A stretch of 64,000 nucleotides of DNA from Rhizobium mesosinicum (GCF_019511345.1 NZ_JAEUAK010000005.1:434001-498000); one strand, 5' to 3'; counted from the first letter of the stretch, positions 1 through 9,642 are shown. Notes: a model not told the origin generated them from the letters alone. Translations and numbers: made by a program.

Positions 1-40
1 TGTCGAAACGCCTGATGGTTTAAGCGTGGGCGCGGCAGAT

Positions 41-70
41 TAAGCCCCTCCCCCTGTGGGGAGGGGTTTA
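41..70. terminator. GC-rich hairpin at window start
   Basis: Arms TAAGCCCCTCCCC (41-53) and GGGGAGGGGTTTA (58-70) pair over 13 positions with a CTGT loop. A T-run follows about ten bases later (TCTTTTT). It probably closes a gene lying upstream of the window, or is a copy of a short rhizobial intergenic palindrome. Both readings are inference. Confidence 0.5.
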
Positions 71-127
71 GGCGGGGTCTTTTTGAAGATCAAAGCCTCT
101 CTCAGATATTACAGATCCGGAGCCTCC

Positions 128-1114
128 ATGACGTCAGCCGTCCGTTTCTTAAAGGTCTCTCGCCATTTCGGCGCCGTGCGAGCCGTCGACGGCGTCGATC
201 TCGAGATCGCGCCGGGCGAATTCTTCGCCATGCTTGGCCCATCGGGCTCCGGCAAGACCACCAGCCTGCGGCTGATTGCAGGCTTCGAACAGCCGACATC
301 GGGACATATCGAAATCTTCGGCGAAACAGCCGAAGGCGTCCCGCCCTATCGCCGCAACGTCAACACCGTCTTTCAGGATTACGCGCTGTTCCCGCATCTC
401 GATATCCTCGACAACGTCGCCTACGGGCTGATGGTCAAGGGCATGGGCAAGGCGGAGCGGGTCAAAGAGGCCGAAAAGGCGCTGGAACTGGTGAAGCTCC
501 CGGGTTACGGCAGCCGCCGTCCAGGCCAGCTTTCCGGCGGCCAGCGGCAGCGCGTGGCGCTCGCCCGTGCCCTCGTCAACAAGCCCCGAGTGCTCCTGCT
601 CGACGAACCGCTCGGCGCTTTGGATCTGAAGCTGCGCGAGCAGATGCAGGAAGAGCTGAAGAGCCTGCAGCGCGCCCTCGGCATCACTTTCATCTTCGTC
701 ACCCACGATCAAGGGGAAGCCCTCTCCATGGCGGACCGTGTGGCTGTCTTCGACAATGGCGGCATCGTCCAGCAGGGGACGCCGCAGGATATCTACCGCC
801 GCCCGAAGACCCGCTTCGTCGCCGATTTCGTCGGCTCGTCCAATGTCATTTCCCCTGACGTGATGACGGCCCTCGGCGGCGAGAAGCGTTGGGCGAGCCT
901 GCGTCCCGAGGCAATCCGCCTTTCCGGCGAGGGCATTGAAGCGAAGGTCGAAAGTGCCAGCTTTCTGGGCGCCGCAACTCGCCTCACCGTAGACATCACC
1001 GGATCGCGCCTGCATGTCATGCTGCCAGCCGGCAGCGATATACCCGATATTGGCACCGCCATCCGCCTCACCTGGCAGCAGGGTGACCTACACTACATGG
1101 ATGATGCGGCATGA
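128..1114 (+). CDS. ABC transporter ATPase, polyamine (PotA) type
   Basis: Cytoplasmic ATPase of an importer of the PotABCD family; it powers the two permeases encoded next. Visible are Walker A GPSGSGKT (about residues 37-44), a Q-loop in VFQDYALFPH, the signature [15 protein letters not shown], Walker B VLLLDEP and the switch His in FVTHD. The last 80 residues or so look like a TOBE domain. I start at ATG 128, where GGAG sits five bases upstream and the fold begins immediately; 328 aa is a normal length. The stop overlaps the next start (ATGA), so translation is probably coupled. No solute-binding protein gene is visible; it should lie before base 1. Polyamine as substrate is inferred from the permease type and from the aldehyde dehydrogenase downstream. 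Confidence 0.9.
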   Translation: MTSAVRFLKVSRHFGAVRAVDGVDLEIAPGEFFAMLGPSGSGKTTSLRLIAGFEQPTSGHIEIFGETAEGVPPYRRNVNTVFQDYALFPHLDILDNVAYGLMVKGMGKAERVKEAEKALELVKLPGYGSRRPGQLSGGQRQRVALARALVNKPRVLLLDEPLGALDLKLREQMQEELKSLQRALGITFIFVTHDQGEALSMADRVAVFDNGGIVQQGTPQDIYRRPKTRFVADFVGSSNVISPDVMTALGGEKRWASLRPEAIRLSGEGIEAKVESASFLGAATRLTVDITGSRLHVMLPAGSDIPDIGTAIRLTWQQGDLHYMDDAA

Positions 1115-2073
1115 CGGCGCTGGCGATCACCAAGCCGGAAGCCTCGATCCTGCCGCAGCGCGGCGGTTTCTTCGGCCGCCTGTCGGATAGCTTATGGCGT
1201 CACCCCAAATTACTTCTGTTCCTGATGCTGACGCCGCCGCTGCTCTGGCTCGGCATCATCTATATCGGCTCGCTGATCGCGCTGCTGTTACAGAGCTTCT
1301 TCTCGATCGACGATTTCTCCGGGATGGTGAACTACGAATTCACCTTGGATACCTATGCGCAGCTTTTAAACCCCGGCAATTTTGACATCATCGTCAGAAC
1401 CATCCTGATGGCGGCACTGGTGACGGTGGCATCCGCCCTGGTCGCCTTCCCGATCGCCTATTATGCGGCACGCTATGCGCAGGGAAAATGGAAGGCGCTG
1501 TTCTATCTCGGCGTCATGCTGCCGCTCTGGTCGAGCTATCTTGTCAAGATCTATGCCTGGAAGCTGATCCTCGCAAAGGAAGGCATCCTAACCTGGCTCT
1601 TCGACAAGCTCTATCTCTCCTGGCTGCTCGATGGTGTCCTCGCTTTGCCCGTGGTCGGCGGCAATTCGCTTTCCGTTAGCTATCTCGGTACCTTCATTGT
1701 CTTCGTCTATATCTGGCTGCCTTACATGATCCTGCCGACGCAGGCGGCACTCGAGCGCGTGCCCGGCAACCTGATAGAGGCTTCCGCCGATCTGGGCGCC
1801 ACGCCGCACCAGACATTCCGCACCGTGCTTTTCCCGCTGGCGCTGCCAGGCATCGTCGCCGGCTCCATCTTCACTTTCTCGCTGACCTTGGGCGACTACA
1901 TTATTCCGCAGATCATCGGCTCATCCCGCCTTTTCATCGGCCAGGCGGTCTATACCCAGCAGGGAACGGCCGGCAACGTGCCCCTCGCCGCCGCATTCTC
2001 CGTCGTGCCGATCGTCATCATGGCGATCTATCTCTGGCTCGCCAAACGCATGGGGGCTTTCGATGCGCTCTGA
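1111..2073 (+). CDS. ABC transporter permease, PotB type
   Basis: Inner-membrane permease, 320 aa, of the polyamine-type importer. After about 35 polar residues come six hydrophobic segments. The EAA loop that contacts the ATPase is visible as [25 protein letters not shown] (about residues 227-251). The PotB-like order, long N-terminal cytoplasmic tail and ATPase partner support the family. It starts inside the ATPase gene (4-base overlap) and overlaps the second permease by 11 bases, so the three genes form one transcript. Substrate assignment rests on context only. Confidence 0.88.
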   Translation: MTALAITKPEASILPQRGGFFGRLSDSLWRHPKLLLFLMLTPPLLWLGIIYIGSLIALLLQSFFSIDDFSGMVNYEFTLDTYAQLLNPGNFDIIVRTILMAALVTVASALVAFPIAYYAARYAQGKWKALFYLGVMLPLWSSYLVKIYAWKLILAKEGILTWLFDKLYLSWLLDGVLALPVVGGNSLSVSYLGTFIVFVYIWLPYMILPTQAALERVPGNLIEASADLGATPHQTFRTVLFPLALPGIVAGSIFTFSLTLGDYIIPQIIGSSRLFIGQAVYTQQGTAGNVPLAAAFSVVPIVIMAIYLWLAKRMGAFDAL

Positions 2074-2878
2074 TAGCGGACAGAAATCACCCCTTATTCT
2101 GAAGAGCGCGGCCGCTTGCGGCCTGCTCTTCCTGCATCTGCCGATCCTGTTGATCTTCGTCTATGCCTTCACAACCGAGGAGAAGAGCTATCAGTGGCCG
2201 CCGCCCGGCCTGACGCTGCAATGGTTCGGCATCGCCTGGAACCGCCCGGATGTCTGGTCGGCACTCGGCCTCTCCGTGCAGGTCGCCTGCATTGCGACGG
2301 CAATCGCGCTGGTCCTCGGCACGCTCTGCGCAGCCGCCGTCTGCCAGACGAAATTCTTCGGCCGCGAGGCGATTTCGCTGCTTGTCATCCTGCCGATCGC
2401 GCTGCCGGGCATCATCACCGGCATTGCACTGCGCTCCGCCTTCAGCCTGTTCGACATTCCCTTCTCGGTCTGGACGATCGTGCTCGGCCACGCCACTTTC
2501 TGCGTCGTTGTCGTCTACAACAATGCCGTCGCCCGCTTCCGCCGCACGTCGGGCTCGCTGATCGAAGCCTCGATGGATCTCGGCGCTGACGGCTTCCAGA
2601 CCTTCCGGCATGTGATCCTGCCGAACATCGGCACGGCGCTTCTGGCCGGCGGCATGCTGGCTTTCGCCCTGTCCTTCGACGAAGTCATCGTCACCACCTT
2701 CACCGGTGGCCAACAATCCACCCTGCCGATCTGGATGCTCGAAGAGTTGATCCGCCCGCGCCAGCGCCCCGTCACCAACGTGGTCGCCATGGTGGTCGTG
2801 CTCGTCACCTTCCTGCCGATCCTGGCAGCCTATTATCTCACACGCGACGGCGACCAGATCGCCGGTGCCGGTAAATAA
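2063..2878 (+). CDS. ABC transporter permease, PotC type
   Basis: Second inner-membrane permease, 271 aa, forming a heterodimer with the preceding one. Six hydrophobic segments are readable and the EAA motif appears as [20 protein letters not shown] (about residues 168-187). The sequence [13 protein letters not shown] is typical of PotC/YdcV permeases. It is the last gene of the transporter operon; a hairpin (2882-2930) follows directly. The next gene, an aldehyde dehydrogenase, is 75 bases away and may be read through from the same promoter. Confidence 0.88.
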   Translation: MRSDSGQKSPLILKSAAACGLLFLHLPILLIFVYAFTTEEKSYQWPPPGLTLQWFGIAWNRPDVWSALGLSVQVACIATAIALVLGTLCAAAVCQTKFFGREAISLLVILPIALPGIITGIALRSAFSLFDIPFSVWTIVLGHATFCVVVVYNNAVARFRRTSGSLIEASMDLGADGFQTFRHVILPNIGTALLAGGMLAFALSFDEVIVTTFTGGQQSTLPIWMLEELIRPRQRPVTNVVAMVVVLVTFLPILAAYYLTRDGDQIAGAGK

Positions 2879-2881
2879 TCC

Positions 2882-2930
2882 GGAGCAAGATACGGAAAGC
2901 GTCAAACGCTTTCCTGTCCTATCCCGCTCC
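2882..2930 (+). terminator. Stem-loop after the permease operon
   Basis: An inner stem GGAAAGCGT (2894-2902) / ACGCTTTCC (2906-2914) with a CAA loop sits inside an outer GGAGC/GCTCC pair (2882-2886, 2926-2930). There is no U-tract, so it may protect the 3' end of the message or attenuate rather than terminate. Confidence 0.45.
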
Positions 2931-2953
2931 ACCAACGCAGAGGGAGAATGTCC

Positions 2954-4381
2954 ATGGACACGCAAATGCTGATCGGCTCGCGTTTCGAGACCGGCACTGA
3001 AACGGAAGAACACATCCTGAACCCGAAGACCGGCGAGACGGTGCTGAACCTCCCCGAAGCTTCGCTCGGTCAGATCGATGCCGCCGTGGATGCTGCTGAA
3101 AAGGCTTTCGTTGCCTGGGCACAGACGACGCCATCCGAACGCTCCGCCTATCTCCTGAAAATTGCCGATGCCATCGAAAGGGACGCACAGGGTTTTGCCA
3201 CGCTCGAAGCGTTGAATTGCGGCAAGCCGATCAATGCCGTACTGAACGACGAAATCCCTGCCATCGTCGACTGCTACCGCTTCTTTGCCGGCGCGGTGCG
3301 CAATCTGCACGGGCCTGTAGCCGGTGAATATCTCCCCGGCCACACTTCGATGATCCGCCGCGATCCGATCGGCGTCGTCGGCTCGATCGCGCCGTGGAAT
3401 TACCCTTTGATGATGATGGCCTGGAAGCTGGCGCCTGCGATCGCAGGCGGCAACACGGTCGTCTTCAAGCCATCGGAACAGACACCGCTGACGGCACTGA
3501 AAATGGCAAAGCTCCTCTCCGAAATCCTTCCCGAGGGCGTGGTCAATCTCATCCTCGGCCGTGGCGAGAGCGTCGGCAATGCACTGATCAACCATCCGAA
3601 AGTCAACATGGTGTCGATTACGGGCGATATCGCGACCGGCAAGAAAGTGCTGCAGGCGGCTGCAAAGACCGTCAAGCGCACCCATCTGGAGCTTGGCGGC
3701 AAGGCGCCCGTCATCGTGTTCGACGATGCCGACATCGATGCCGTCGTCGCCGGTATCCGCACCTTCGGCTACTACAATGCCGGTCAGGACTGCACCGCCG
3801 CCTGCCGCATCTACGCCGACGCCAAGGTTTACGAGAATTTCGTCGCCGACCTGACCTCCGCCGTCTCCAGCATCCGTTTCAATCATGCCGACGACACTGA
3901 GAATGAGATCGGCCCCTTGATTTCCAAGCGGCAGCGCGACAGGGTCGAAAGCTTCGTCACTCGCGCCTCCGAACATAAGCACATGGAAATCACCACCGGC
4001 GGCAAGGTCTCCGGCGACAAGGGCTTCTTCTTCACGCCCACCGTCGTCGCGGGTGCCACACAGGAAGACGAGATCGTTCGTCGCGAAGTCTTCGGCCCCG
4101 TCGTCTCCGTCACCCGCTTTACCGATGTCGAGGATGCAGTAACCTGGGCGAATGACAGCGATTACGGTCTCGCCTCCTCTGTATGGACCAAGGATATCGG
4201 CCGCGGCATGAAAACAGCTGCGCGCCTTCAGTACGGTTGCACCTGGATCAACACGCATTTCATGCTGGTCAACGAGATGCCGCATGGCGGCCTGAAGCAA
4301 TCCGGCTACGGCAAGGACCTGTCAAACTATGCCTTGGAAGACTATACCGCTGTCCGACATGTGATGATCAATCACGGATAG
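2954..4381 (+). CDS. Aldehyde dehydrogenase, gamma-aminobutyraldehyde type (PatD/YdcW-like)
   Basis: NAD-dependent aldehyde dehydrogenase; relatives of this length (about 475 aa) oxidise 4-aminobutanal to GABA in putrescine breakdown. Visible are [18 protein letters not shown], the catalytic Glu in LELGGKAP and the nucleophilic Cys in GQDCTAACR, then EVFGPVVSV. The C-terminal [12 protein letters not shown] is common in this subgroup. Start: the purine-rich AGGGAG at 2941-2946 is only one base from ATG 2948 but seven from ATG 2954, so I prefer 2954; 2948 would add two residues. It follows the polyamine-type importer, so uptake and oxidation are probably coupled. The substrate is inferred; other amino-aldehydes such as betaine aldehyde cannot be excluded. 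Confidence 0.88.
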   Translation: MDTQMLIGSRFETGTETEEHILNPKTGETVLNLPEASLGQIDAAVDAAEKAFVAWAQTTPSERSAYLLKIADAIERDAQGFATLEALNCGKPINAVLNDEIPAIVDCYRFFAGAVRNLHGPVAGEYLPGHTSMIRRDPIGVVGSIAPWNYPLMMMAWKLAPAIAGGNTVVFKPSEQTPLTALKMAKLLSEILPEGVVNLILGRGESVGNALINHPKVNMVSITGDIATGKKVLQAAAKTVKRTHLELGGKAPVIVFDDADIDAVVAGIRTFGYYNAGQDCTAACRIYADAKVYENFVADLTSAVSSIRFNHADDTENEIGPLISKRQRDRVESFVTRASEHKHMEITTGGKVSGDKGFFFTPTVVAGATQEDEIVRREVFGPVVSVTRFTDVEDAVTWANDSDYGLASSVWTKDIGRGMKTAARLQYGCTWINTHFMLVNEMPHGGLKQSGYGKDLSNYALEDYTAVRHVMINHG

Positions 4382-4408
4382 TTGAACCATACCGACTTGA
4401 TCTTTCCG

Positions 4409-4437
4409 AAAAGTCACTGCCGCCATCAGTGACTTTT
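4409..4437. terminator. Intrinsic terminator after aldehyde dehydrogenase gene
   Basis: A perfect 11-bp stem AAAAGTCACTG / CAGTGACTTTT with a 7-base loop lies 28 bases after the stop. The A- and T-rich ends make it usable in both directions; the + strand side ends in TTTTA. Confidence 0.75.
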
Positions 4438-4560
4438 ATCACCTTGTCATAATACAACTGAAAACACTGTTTCTTGAACGTTGAATTGCCGTTCATCCTA
4501 TTCGGCAGCTCGCGATAATTGTGGTTCCTCGTCGGATAAAGAGATCAATCGGCATTACTT

Positions 4561-5667
4561 ATGGCGACGCGCATCAATATTTCCGAGCTCGAAAAAGCCC
4601 TGGATGGCCTACTGGAATCCGCACTTGTCGCTGAGAGCTGGGAGCGCACGCTGGAGCAGATCAGCCGGGCCACCGGTTCCACCGGCACGCATATCATGCC
4701 GGTGCGCGGGAAATTCCCCTCCGGCTTCCTGAGCACGCCGAATTTGCAGGAGGCTTTCCACGTCTATTTCGACGAAGAATGGTACAAGCGCGACTTCCGC
4801 GAACGCGGCCTGGCGGTCGCAATGACCAAGGGTATCGTCATCGAGCACGACATCGCCGGCGAGGAGGAATTCAACCACCAGATCTTCTATACGGACTTCC
4901 TGGCCCGTTTCGGCTTCCGTTACTCCGCAATGGTGGGCTTCACCTCCGGTGATACGATGCTGAGCCTCAACCTGCAGCGGCGCATTCAAGACCAGCCGTT
5001 CGATCGCGATGACGAGCGCCTGCTCGTGAGGATGCAGTCGAGACTGACCGCCGCAGCCGAGATCATTCGCGCCCTGCATGTCGCCAAGATAGACAGCATG
5101 AGCGAGGCATTCGAGCTTGCCGGCACTGCCGTGGTCTTCTTCGATCGTTTTGGCCACGTCACCCGGCTGAACCAGCGGGCGGAGATGCTGCTCGATGGCG
5201 ATATCCGGCTTCTCGATCAGGAACTCGTTGCTCTCAGTCAGGAGGAGACGGGGCTCCTGCGGCGCCATCTGCAGGCAGTCCTTTCAAAGGAGCCTTTCAC
5301 CAATCCGGCCGTCTCCACGCCGGTACTGTTTTCCCGCCCTGGAAAGGCTCCCCTGATAATCCGTGCCCAGCGCCTGAACGGAGTACCGGCCGAACTCTTT
5401 TCGCACTCCGCCGCCGTCGCCATCATCACGGATCTCTCCGAACGGGCGGCCCCGAGCCGCGATCTGCTGCGCCGGCTCTTTTCGCTCACTCCTCAGGAAA
5501 CGACGGTAGCGCGCCTGCTGATGGATGGTTCGTCGCCACGCCAGATCGCGGAGATCTCGGGTTTGACCTATGAGACGACGCGCGGCTACGTGAAGAAGGT
5601 TCTTGCCAAGACCGGCACACAACGCCAATCCCAGCTCATCTCGCTGCTGTCGAGCCTGAAGATCTAG
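4561..5667 (+). CDS. LuxR-type (GerE HTH) transcriptional regulator
   Basis: A 368-aa protein. The last 60 residues or so are a LuxR/GerE helix-turn-helix: LFSLTPQETTVARLL, then SPRQIAEISGLTYETTRGYVKKVLAKTG. The first 300 residues show no classic autoinducer or receiver domain that I recognise; the middle (VVFFDRFGHVTRLNQRAEMLL, about residues 191-211) reads like a PAS segment. The ligand is unknown. It is 179 bases after the aldehyde dehydrogenase gene, beyond a good terminator, so it has its own promoter. The ribosome site is weak (GAGATC about 12 bases upstream). Regulation of the neighbouring polyamine genes is possible but unsupported. Confidence 0.8.
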   Translation: MATRINISELEKALDGLLESALVAESWERTLEQISRATGSTGTHIMPVRGKFPSGFLSTPNLQEAFHVYFDEEWYKRDFRERGLAVAMTKGIVIEHDIAGEEEFNHQIFYTDFLARFGFRYSAMVGFTSGDTMLSLNLQRRIQDQPFDRDDERLLVRMQSRLTAAAEIIRALHVAKIDSMSEAFELAGTAVVFFDRFGHVTRLNQRAEMLLDGDIRLLDQELVALSQEETGLLRRHLQAVLSKEPFTNPAVSTPVLFSRPGKAPLIIRAQRLNGVPAELFSHSAAVAIITDLSERAAPSRDLLRRLFSLTPQETTVARLLMDGSSPRQIAEISGLTYETTRGYVKKVLAKTGTQRQSQLISLLSSLKI

Positions 5668-5768
5668 GCCTGATGGCAAGCCAATGACACTTTCCCCGAA
5701 ATGGATCGGCGCGCCCCGGAAGCCATCGCGAGCCGGAGACACCTTCAGGAACGGCATTTCAGCGATTT

Positions 5769-5793
5769 GGAACAAAATCCGAGTTGATGCGTC
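5769..5793 (+). promoter_or_regulatory. EcfG (RpoE2)-like stress promoter
   Basis: GGAAC (5769-5773), 16 bases, then CGTC (5790-5793). The alphaproteobacterial general-stress sigma factor EcfG uses GGAAC-N16/17-CGTT, so there is one mismatch. It ends 30 bases before the DUF1328 start codon. Confidence 0.55.
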
Positions 5794-5823
5794 TTCCTGC
5801 GGCAATCACGGAGGAAGATATCC

Positions 5824-5997
5824 ATGTTAAAATGGGCCCTGATATTTCTCGTAATTTCGATCATTGCCGGCTTTTTCGGCTTCTCCGGCATTTCAGCGGC
5901 GACCGCGACGATCGCGCGCGTGCTCTTCGGCATCTTCCTCGTCGTCTTCCTGATCTTCCTGATATTGGCCTTGATGGCAGGACAGGCAATCTTTTAG
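5824..5997 (+). CDS. DUF1328 small membrane protein
   Basis: A 57-residue, almost wholly hydrophobic protein starting [16 protein letters not shown] and ending in GQAIF, with two membrane segments around residues 5-25 and 30-53. Length and the motif [17 protein letters not shown] match the DUF1328/YtjA family of small inner-membrane proteins of unknown function. GGAGGA lies six to seven bases before the ATG. Members are often stress-induced in alphaproteobacteria, which agrees with the EcfG-like promoter upstream. The gene stands alone. Confidence 0.87.
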   Translation: MLKWALIFLVISIIAGFFGFSGISAATATIARVLFGIFLVVFLIFLILALMAGQAIF

Positions 5998-6031
5998 CCG
6001 CGGAGGCGATTTGAGGCCGCGTAACGGCGGT

Positions 6032-6478
6032 CTACAGCATGCCTATCAGCCAGGGATGCAGTCCCTTTGCCTGTCGCTTCAGAAGACCGTCGACCGAAAT
6101 TGATCCGGCTCCCCGCACCGCAAGCACGAACATGCCGCCGGCGATTGCCAAATCCTTCTCGAAATGCAGCAACTCGTTTTGACTTGCAAAATTGGTATGG
6201 AACAGAAGGGCCGTCGCAAGGCAGAAGAGCCCTAGCGCAGTTGCGCCGAGCCGGCAGAGAAGGCCGCCGGCTACGGAAAGGCCGGCGGCGATCTGCAGAG
6301 CGATGACGGTAAACGTCACCAGCGCCGGCAGGCCAAGCTTTTCGAAGGTCGCAAGCGTCGCAGGGATATCTGTGATGAGCGATGAACCTTCATGCAGAAA
6401 AATCAGCGATAGGAGAAGCCTGCCCAGAAGAAGAATGAGATCGGCCAGCCCGGGCCGGCTTTTAGCGTTTTCCATCAT
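6032..6478 (-). CDS. DoxX-family membrane protein
   Basis: A 148-aa inner-membrane protein with four hydrophobic segments. The first contains the family pattern LLLGRLLLSLIFLHEGSSLI and the third ends LLFHTNFASQNELLHFEKDLAIAGG, where the His and the EKDLAI(A/M)GG tail are typical of DoxX/YphA-like proteins. The function of this subgroup is poorly defined; some members act in thiosulfate or redox metabolism. It lies 19 bases after the DUF1345 gene on the same strand, so they may share a transcript. A second, different DoxX protein is encoded at 34902-35297. Confidence 0.82.
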   Translation of the reverse strand: MMENAKSRPGLADLILLLGRLLLSLIFLHEGSSLITDIPATLATFEKLGLPALVTFTVIALQIAAGLSVAGGLLCRLGATALGLFCLATALLFHTNFASQNELLHFEKDLAIAGGMFVLAVRGAGSISVDGLLKRQAKGLHPWLIGML

Positions 6479-6497
6479 ATCCTCCGCTTATCAGGCC

Positions 6498-7166
6498 CTA
6501 AAGCAGGCTCGCCCCGACATTGATCGCAAGTGCGAGAATTGTGGTGTTGAAAAGAAACGACAGCAGCGCGTGCAGCAGGGTGAATTTGCGCATCGTCGTC
6601 GAAGTGACAGCGACATCGGCCGTCTGCGACGCGACACCGATTGTGAAAGAGAAATAGAGGAAGTCCCAATAAGCGGGCTCCTCCATTCCATCCGGGAATT
6701 TAAGCCCTTCGCACTTGTCCGGACCGCCATAGAAATAATGGGCATAGTGGATCGTGAAAAGCGTGTGGAGGAAAAACCAGGAGATCATGATCGTCAAGAT
6801 CGCCGCAGCCGCCCGCCACAGCGCAACATCTGCCGGTGCATCCTTGATCGAATGGAGCTCGATCCCGATGCCGGCAATGCTGGCAAGAGCCGCTGCGATC
6901 GATAGGAAGAGCAGGAAAGTATCGGAAAAATCGAGATCTTCCGATCGCTTTTTGATGCTTTCAACGGTCGCCCGAAGCATCTTGCGCCAGCTCAGCCCGA
7001 TGAAGAAGATCGCCGAGGCATTCCAGCCGAACAGGATGTTGCTGGCGCTGACCTCCCGTGAGGTCAGCAGCAGAAAGACGACGAAACCACCGAGCACAGA
7101 GAGGATGAAACTCGCATGTTTGTAGGCAGCCGAGACCAGCGAATTTCCGTCATCCTCGTCAGCCAC
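6498..7166 (-). CDS. DUF1345 integral membrane protein
   Basis: A 222-aa protein with about five or six membrane segments. The motifs FFLHTLFTIHYAHYFY, YWDFLYFSFTIGVASQTADV and the terminal RKFTLLHALLSFLFNTTILAL are characteristic of DUF1345. No biochemical role is established for the family. The TADV and HxxxSFLFN segments resemble the pore and TM2 region of two-TM potassium channels, which is only suggestive. It reads towards the DoxX gene 19 bases downstream. The start MADEDDGN is preceded by AGGAGGATT on the minus strand. Confidence 0.82.
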   Translation of the reverse strand: MADEDDGNSLVSAAYKHASFILSVLGGFVVFLLLTSREVSASNILFGWNASAIFFIGLSWRKMLRATVESIKKRSEDLDFSDTFLLFLSIAAALASIAGIGIELHSIKDAPADVALWRAAAAILTIMISWFFLHTLFTIHYAHYFYGGPDKCEGLKFPDGMEEPAYWDFLYFSFTIGVASQTADVAVTSTTMRKFTLLHALLSFLFNTTILALAINVGASLL

Positions 7167-7205
7167 TGCAATCCTCCTGGCCTCTATGCCCTTGATATCA
7201 ACATG

Positions 7206-7240
7206 AAAAAGGCGCGGATGCCAGCGGCACCCGCGCCTTT
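7206..7240 (-). terminator. Intrinsic terminator of transaldolase gene
   Basis: On the minus strand, AAAGGCGCGG and CCGCGCCTTT pair (with inner GGTGCC/GGCATC-type pairing) and a TTTTT run follows. It begins 24 bases after the tal stop. Confidence 0.82.
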
Positions 7241-7263
7241 CTCAAAGTCCGGCTTGCGAAACC

Positions 7264-8229
7264 TTACGCAGCTGCGAGCTGCAGCTCCTTGCGGACCTGG
7301 CTGCGCAGCGTGCCGAGATCCTTTGCGAATGCCCGGATGCCTTCTGCGAGCTTTTCCGTCGCCATGGCATCTTCGTTCATCATCCAGCGGAAGGTCTTTT
7401 CGTCGACCGTGACCTTCGGGGCCGGCTTGATTGTTTCCGGCGACAGCTTGCGCTCGAGCTTACCCTGGTCGTTGGACAATTCATCGAGCAGGTTCGGAGC
7501 GATCGTCAGACGGTCGCAACCGGCCAGCGCTTCGATTTCGCCGGTATTGCGGAAGGAGGCCCCCATGACGACGGTCTTGATGCCGTTGGCCTTGTAGTAA
7601 TTGTAGATTTCGCGAACCGACAGAACGCCCGGATCTTCTTCGGCGGTGAAATCCTTGCCGGTCGACTTCTTGTACCAGTCGAGGATACGGCCCACGAAGG
7701 GCGAGATCAGGAACACGCCGGCGTCAGCGCAGGCGATTGCCTGGGCCTTGGAGAAGAGCAGCGTCAGATTGCAGTCGATACCTTCCTTTTGCAGGATTTC
7801 GGCGGCGCGAATGCCTTCCCAGGTGGAAGCGAGCTTGATGAGGATGCGGTCCTTCTCGATACCGCGTTCCTTGTAGGCCGCGATGATGCTGCGTGCCTTT
7901 TTGAGCGAAGCCTCGGTATCGAAGGAGAGGTCGGCATCGACTTCGGTCGAAACGCGGCCGGGAACGAGCTTTACGAGGGCAGCACCCACGGAGATGGCGA
8001 GGCGATCGGCGACGGCTGCGGCCGCTGCATCGGCGTCACCACCGAGCTTCTTGCCCCAGGCGATCGCTTCCTTCATGTCGTCGGCAAACATCTCGGTGCC
8101 GAGCGCCTTGAGAACGATGGAAGGGTTGGTCGTGCAATCAACCGGCTTCAGGCGAGCGACAGCCTGAATGTCGCCGGTGTCGGCGACGACGGTTGTGATC
8201 TCGCGGAGTTGGTCAAGCTTGGATGTCAT
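7264..8229 (-). CDS. tal: Transaldolase
   Basis: Transaldolase of the non-oxidative pentose phosphate pathway (sedoheptulose-7-P + glyceraldehyde-3-P to erythrose-4-P + fructose-6-P), cytoplasmic, 321 aa, the TalA/TalB length. Visible are the N-terminal [23 protein letters not shown], the Schiff-base Lys in [34 protein letters not shown] and [13 protein letters not shown] start at MTSKLDQL (8229); the frame stays open 85 codons further upstream, but those codons match nothing in the family. A strong terminator follows. The divergent SorC-type gene 429 bases upstream is a possible regulator. Confidence 0.95.
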   Translation of the reverse strand: MTSKLDQLREITTVVADTGDIQAVARLKPVDCTTNPSIVLKALGTEMFADDMKEAIAWGKKLGGDADAAAAAVADRLAISVGAALVKLVPGRVSTEVDADLSFDTEASLKKARSIIAAYKERGIEKDRILIKLASTWEGIRAAEILQKEGIDCNLTLLFSKAQAIACADAGVFLISPFVGRILDWYKKSTGKDFTAEEDPGVLSVREIYNYYKANGIKTVVMGASFRNTGEIEALAGCDRLTIAPNLLDELSNDQGKLERKLSPETIKPAPKVTVDEKTFRWMMNEDAMATEKLAEGIRAFAKDLGTLRSQVRKELQLAAA

Positions 8230-8658
8230 GGTCAAATTCCTTTGTGAACTTGGGCTGCGACCGGCACGAGTTCCGCCGGCAAAGAGGTGATCTAAGGACA
8301 GATGGTTTGCATGCAGCAGGCAAATAGTCGCGCGTCCGTTACGGATGAGCCATAAACGTGAGAGACATTGGCGGCGTTCCCAACGCCGGAATACAACCGG
8401 CACACCGCAAGCGATGCTGTGTGCGGCTGAGAGGCCGGTCGAGACTTTCCACATGCCCGCACATTGTCCTCCTCGGACGGACAAGAACGATGTTGTCGAC
8501 CATGACTATCGCCGCTCCCGCAACGAAAAGTCAAGGACATTTGTGCATTTCAATTGACATAAGTGTCACACCCGGCATTATCGCGGGAACAAAGCCGATG
8601 CCGCAATCTTATGTCATCGATGGCAAAGATCTAGGGCGAAATCGGCGCGGGAGGAGAT
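8230..8658. other. 429-bp intergenic region between tal and SorC gene
   Basis: No gene is supported here. Near the SorC gene is TTGACA (8554-8559) inside the short palindrome TGACA-TAAG-TGTCA (8555-8568), a candidate operator or -35 element. GGAGGAG (8650-8656) is the ribosome site of the SorC gene. The remainder shows short GC-rich palindromes only. Confidence 0.5.
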
Positions 8659-9642
8659 GTGGTCAAGCTGAAACGCGGTACGCATACTGCCTATTCCGAA
8701 GCCTCCTCGCTCCGGCTGCGGGCCGCATGGCTCTATTACAACGAGGGCCTGACCCAGAAGGATGTCGCCGAACAGCTCGGCATCAGCCGCACGACCGTCA
8801 TCCGCCTGCTCGACGAGGCGATGAAGCGCAGCGAAGTGCAGATCTGGATCAACGATTCGATCGGCGACTGCGTGGAGCTATCGGTCAAGCTGGAACGGGC
8901 CTACGGCCTCGATGAGGCGATCGTCGTGCCGGAGCCCGCCAATTGTGACGTGAATTCACTCGCAAAGAATGTCGGCCTGGCGCTCGGCCAGTTCCTCTCG
9001 GAAGCGATCCCGGACGATTATACGATCGGCGTCGGCTGGGGTCGCACCATGACGGCCTCTCTCGCGAGCTTCCGGCCGCCACGGCGCGACAATTGCAAGA
9101 TCGTCTCCCTGCTCGGCGGCATCGTCGCCGTCCACCAGACAAATCCGATCGACTACACCTGGCGGCTTGCTAATCAGCTCGGCGCGGAATGCTACATGTT
9201 CCTGGCCCCGCTGCTCGTCGATTCGACCGAGACCAAGCGCAACCTCATTGAAAAATGCGGGCTCGATACGATCTACCGGCTGGCGGAAAACCTCGATCTC
9301 GCGATCGTCAGCTGCGGCGATATCGGCCCGCATTCGACCTCGCTGTCCGAGGGATGGATTTCGAAGGCCGAACTGCAGCAGCTGATCGATGCCGGCTGTG
9401 TCTGCGACACCATGTTCAACTTTCTGGACAAGGACGGCAATTCCGTCGACCACTCGATCAATCAGCGGGTGATGTCGGTGGATCTTGATACGCTGAAAGA
9501 GGCAAAACACATCGTATTGTCCTCCGGCGGCGCACATCGTGCCGTCGCGATCCGGGCGACGATCAGACGCATCGGCTGCAATACACTGATTACCGACGAG
9601 AGCGCGGCAAAGGCATTGCTGGAACTGGCCGAAACCGCCTGA
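8659..9642 (+). CDS. SorC/DeoR-family sugar-binding transcriptional regulator
   Basis: A 327-aa regulator. The N-terminal helix-turn-helix is readable as RAAWLYYNEGLTQKDVAEQLGISRTTVIRLLDEA (about residues 22-55). The rest is the SorC effector domain, with GVGWGRTM, VSLLGG, LDLAIVSCGDIGPHS and the terminal VLSSGGAHRAVAIRA. Such proteins bind phosphorylated sugars and repress or activate sugar operons. The GTG start is only two bases from GGAGGAG, so a start slightly downstream is possible. It faces away from tal; it is not next to a transporter, so the controlled genes are uncertain. A second SorC protein is encoded at 22071-23024. Confidence 0.85.
   Translation: MVKLKRGTHTAYSEASSLRLRAAWLYYNEGLTQKDVAEQLGISRTTVIRLLDEAMKRSEVQIWINDSIGDCVELSVKLERAYGLDEAIVVPEPANCDVNSLAKNVGLALGQFLSEAIPDDYTIGVGWGRTMTASLASFRPPRRDNCKIVSLLGGIVAVHQTNPIDYTWRLANQLGAECYMFLAPLLVDSTETKRNLIEKCGLDTIYRLAENLDLAIVSCGDIGPHSTSLSEGWISKAELQQLIDAGCVCDTMFNFLDKDGNSVDHSINQRVMSVDLDTLKEAKHIVLSSGGAHRAVAIRATIRRIGCNTLITDESAAKALLELAETA

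Noticed and set aside
2087..4300. A 737-codon open frame on the minus strand
   Set aside because: It is antisense to the second permease and aldehyde dehydrogenase genes; composition is Asp/Arg/Gly/Ala-rich low-sense sequence typical of GC-rich shadow frames, with no recognisable motif.
8357..8915. Open frames in the tal/SorC intergenic region
   Set aside because: They have no ribosome sites, are arginine-rich or run into the SorC gene in the wrong frame, and match nothing I know.
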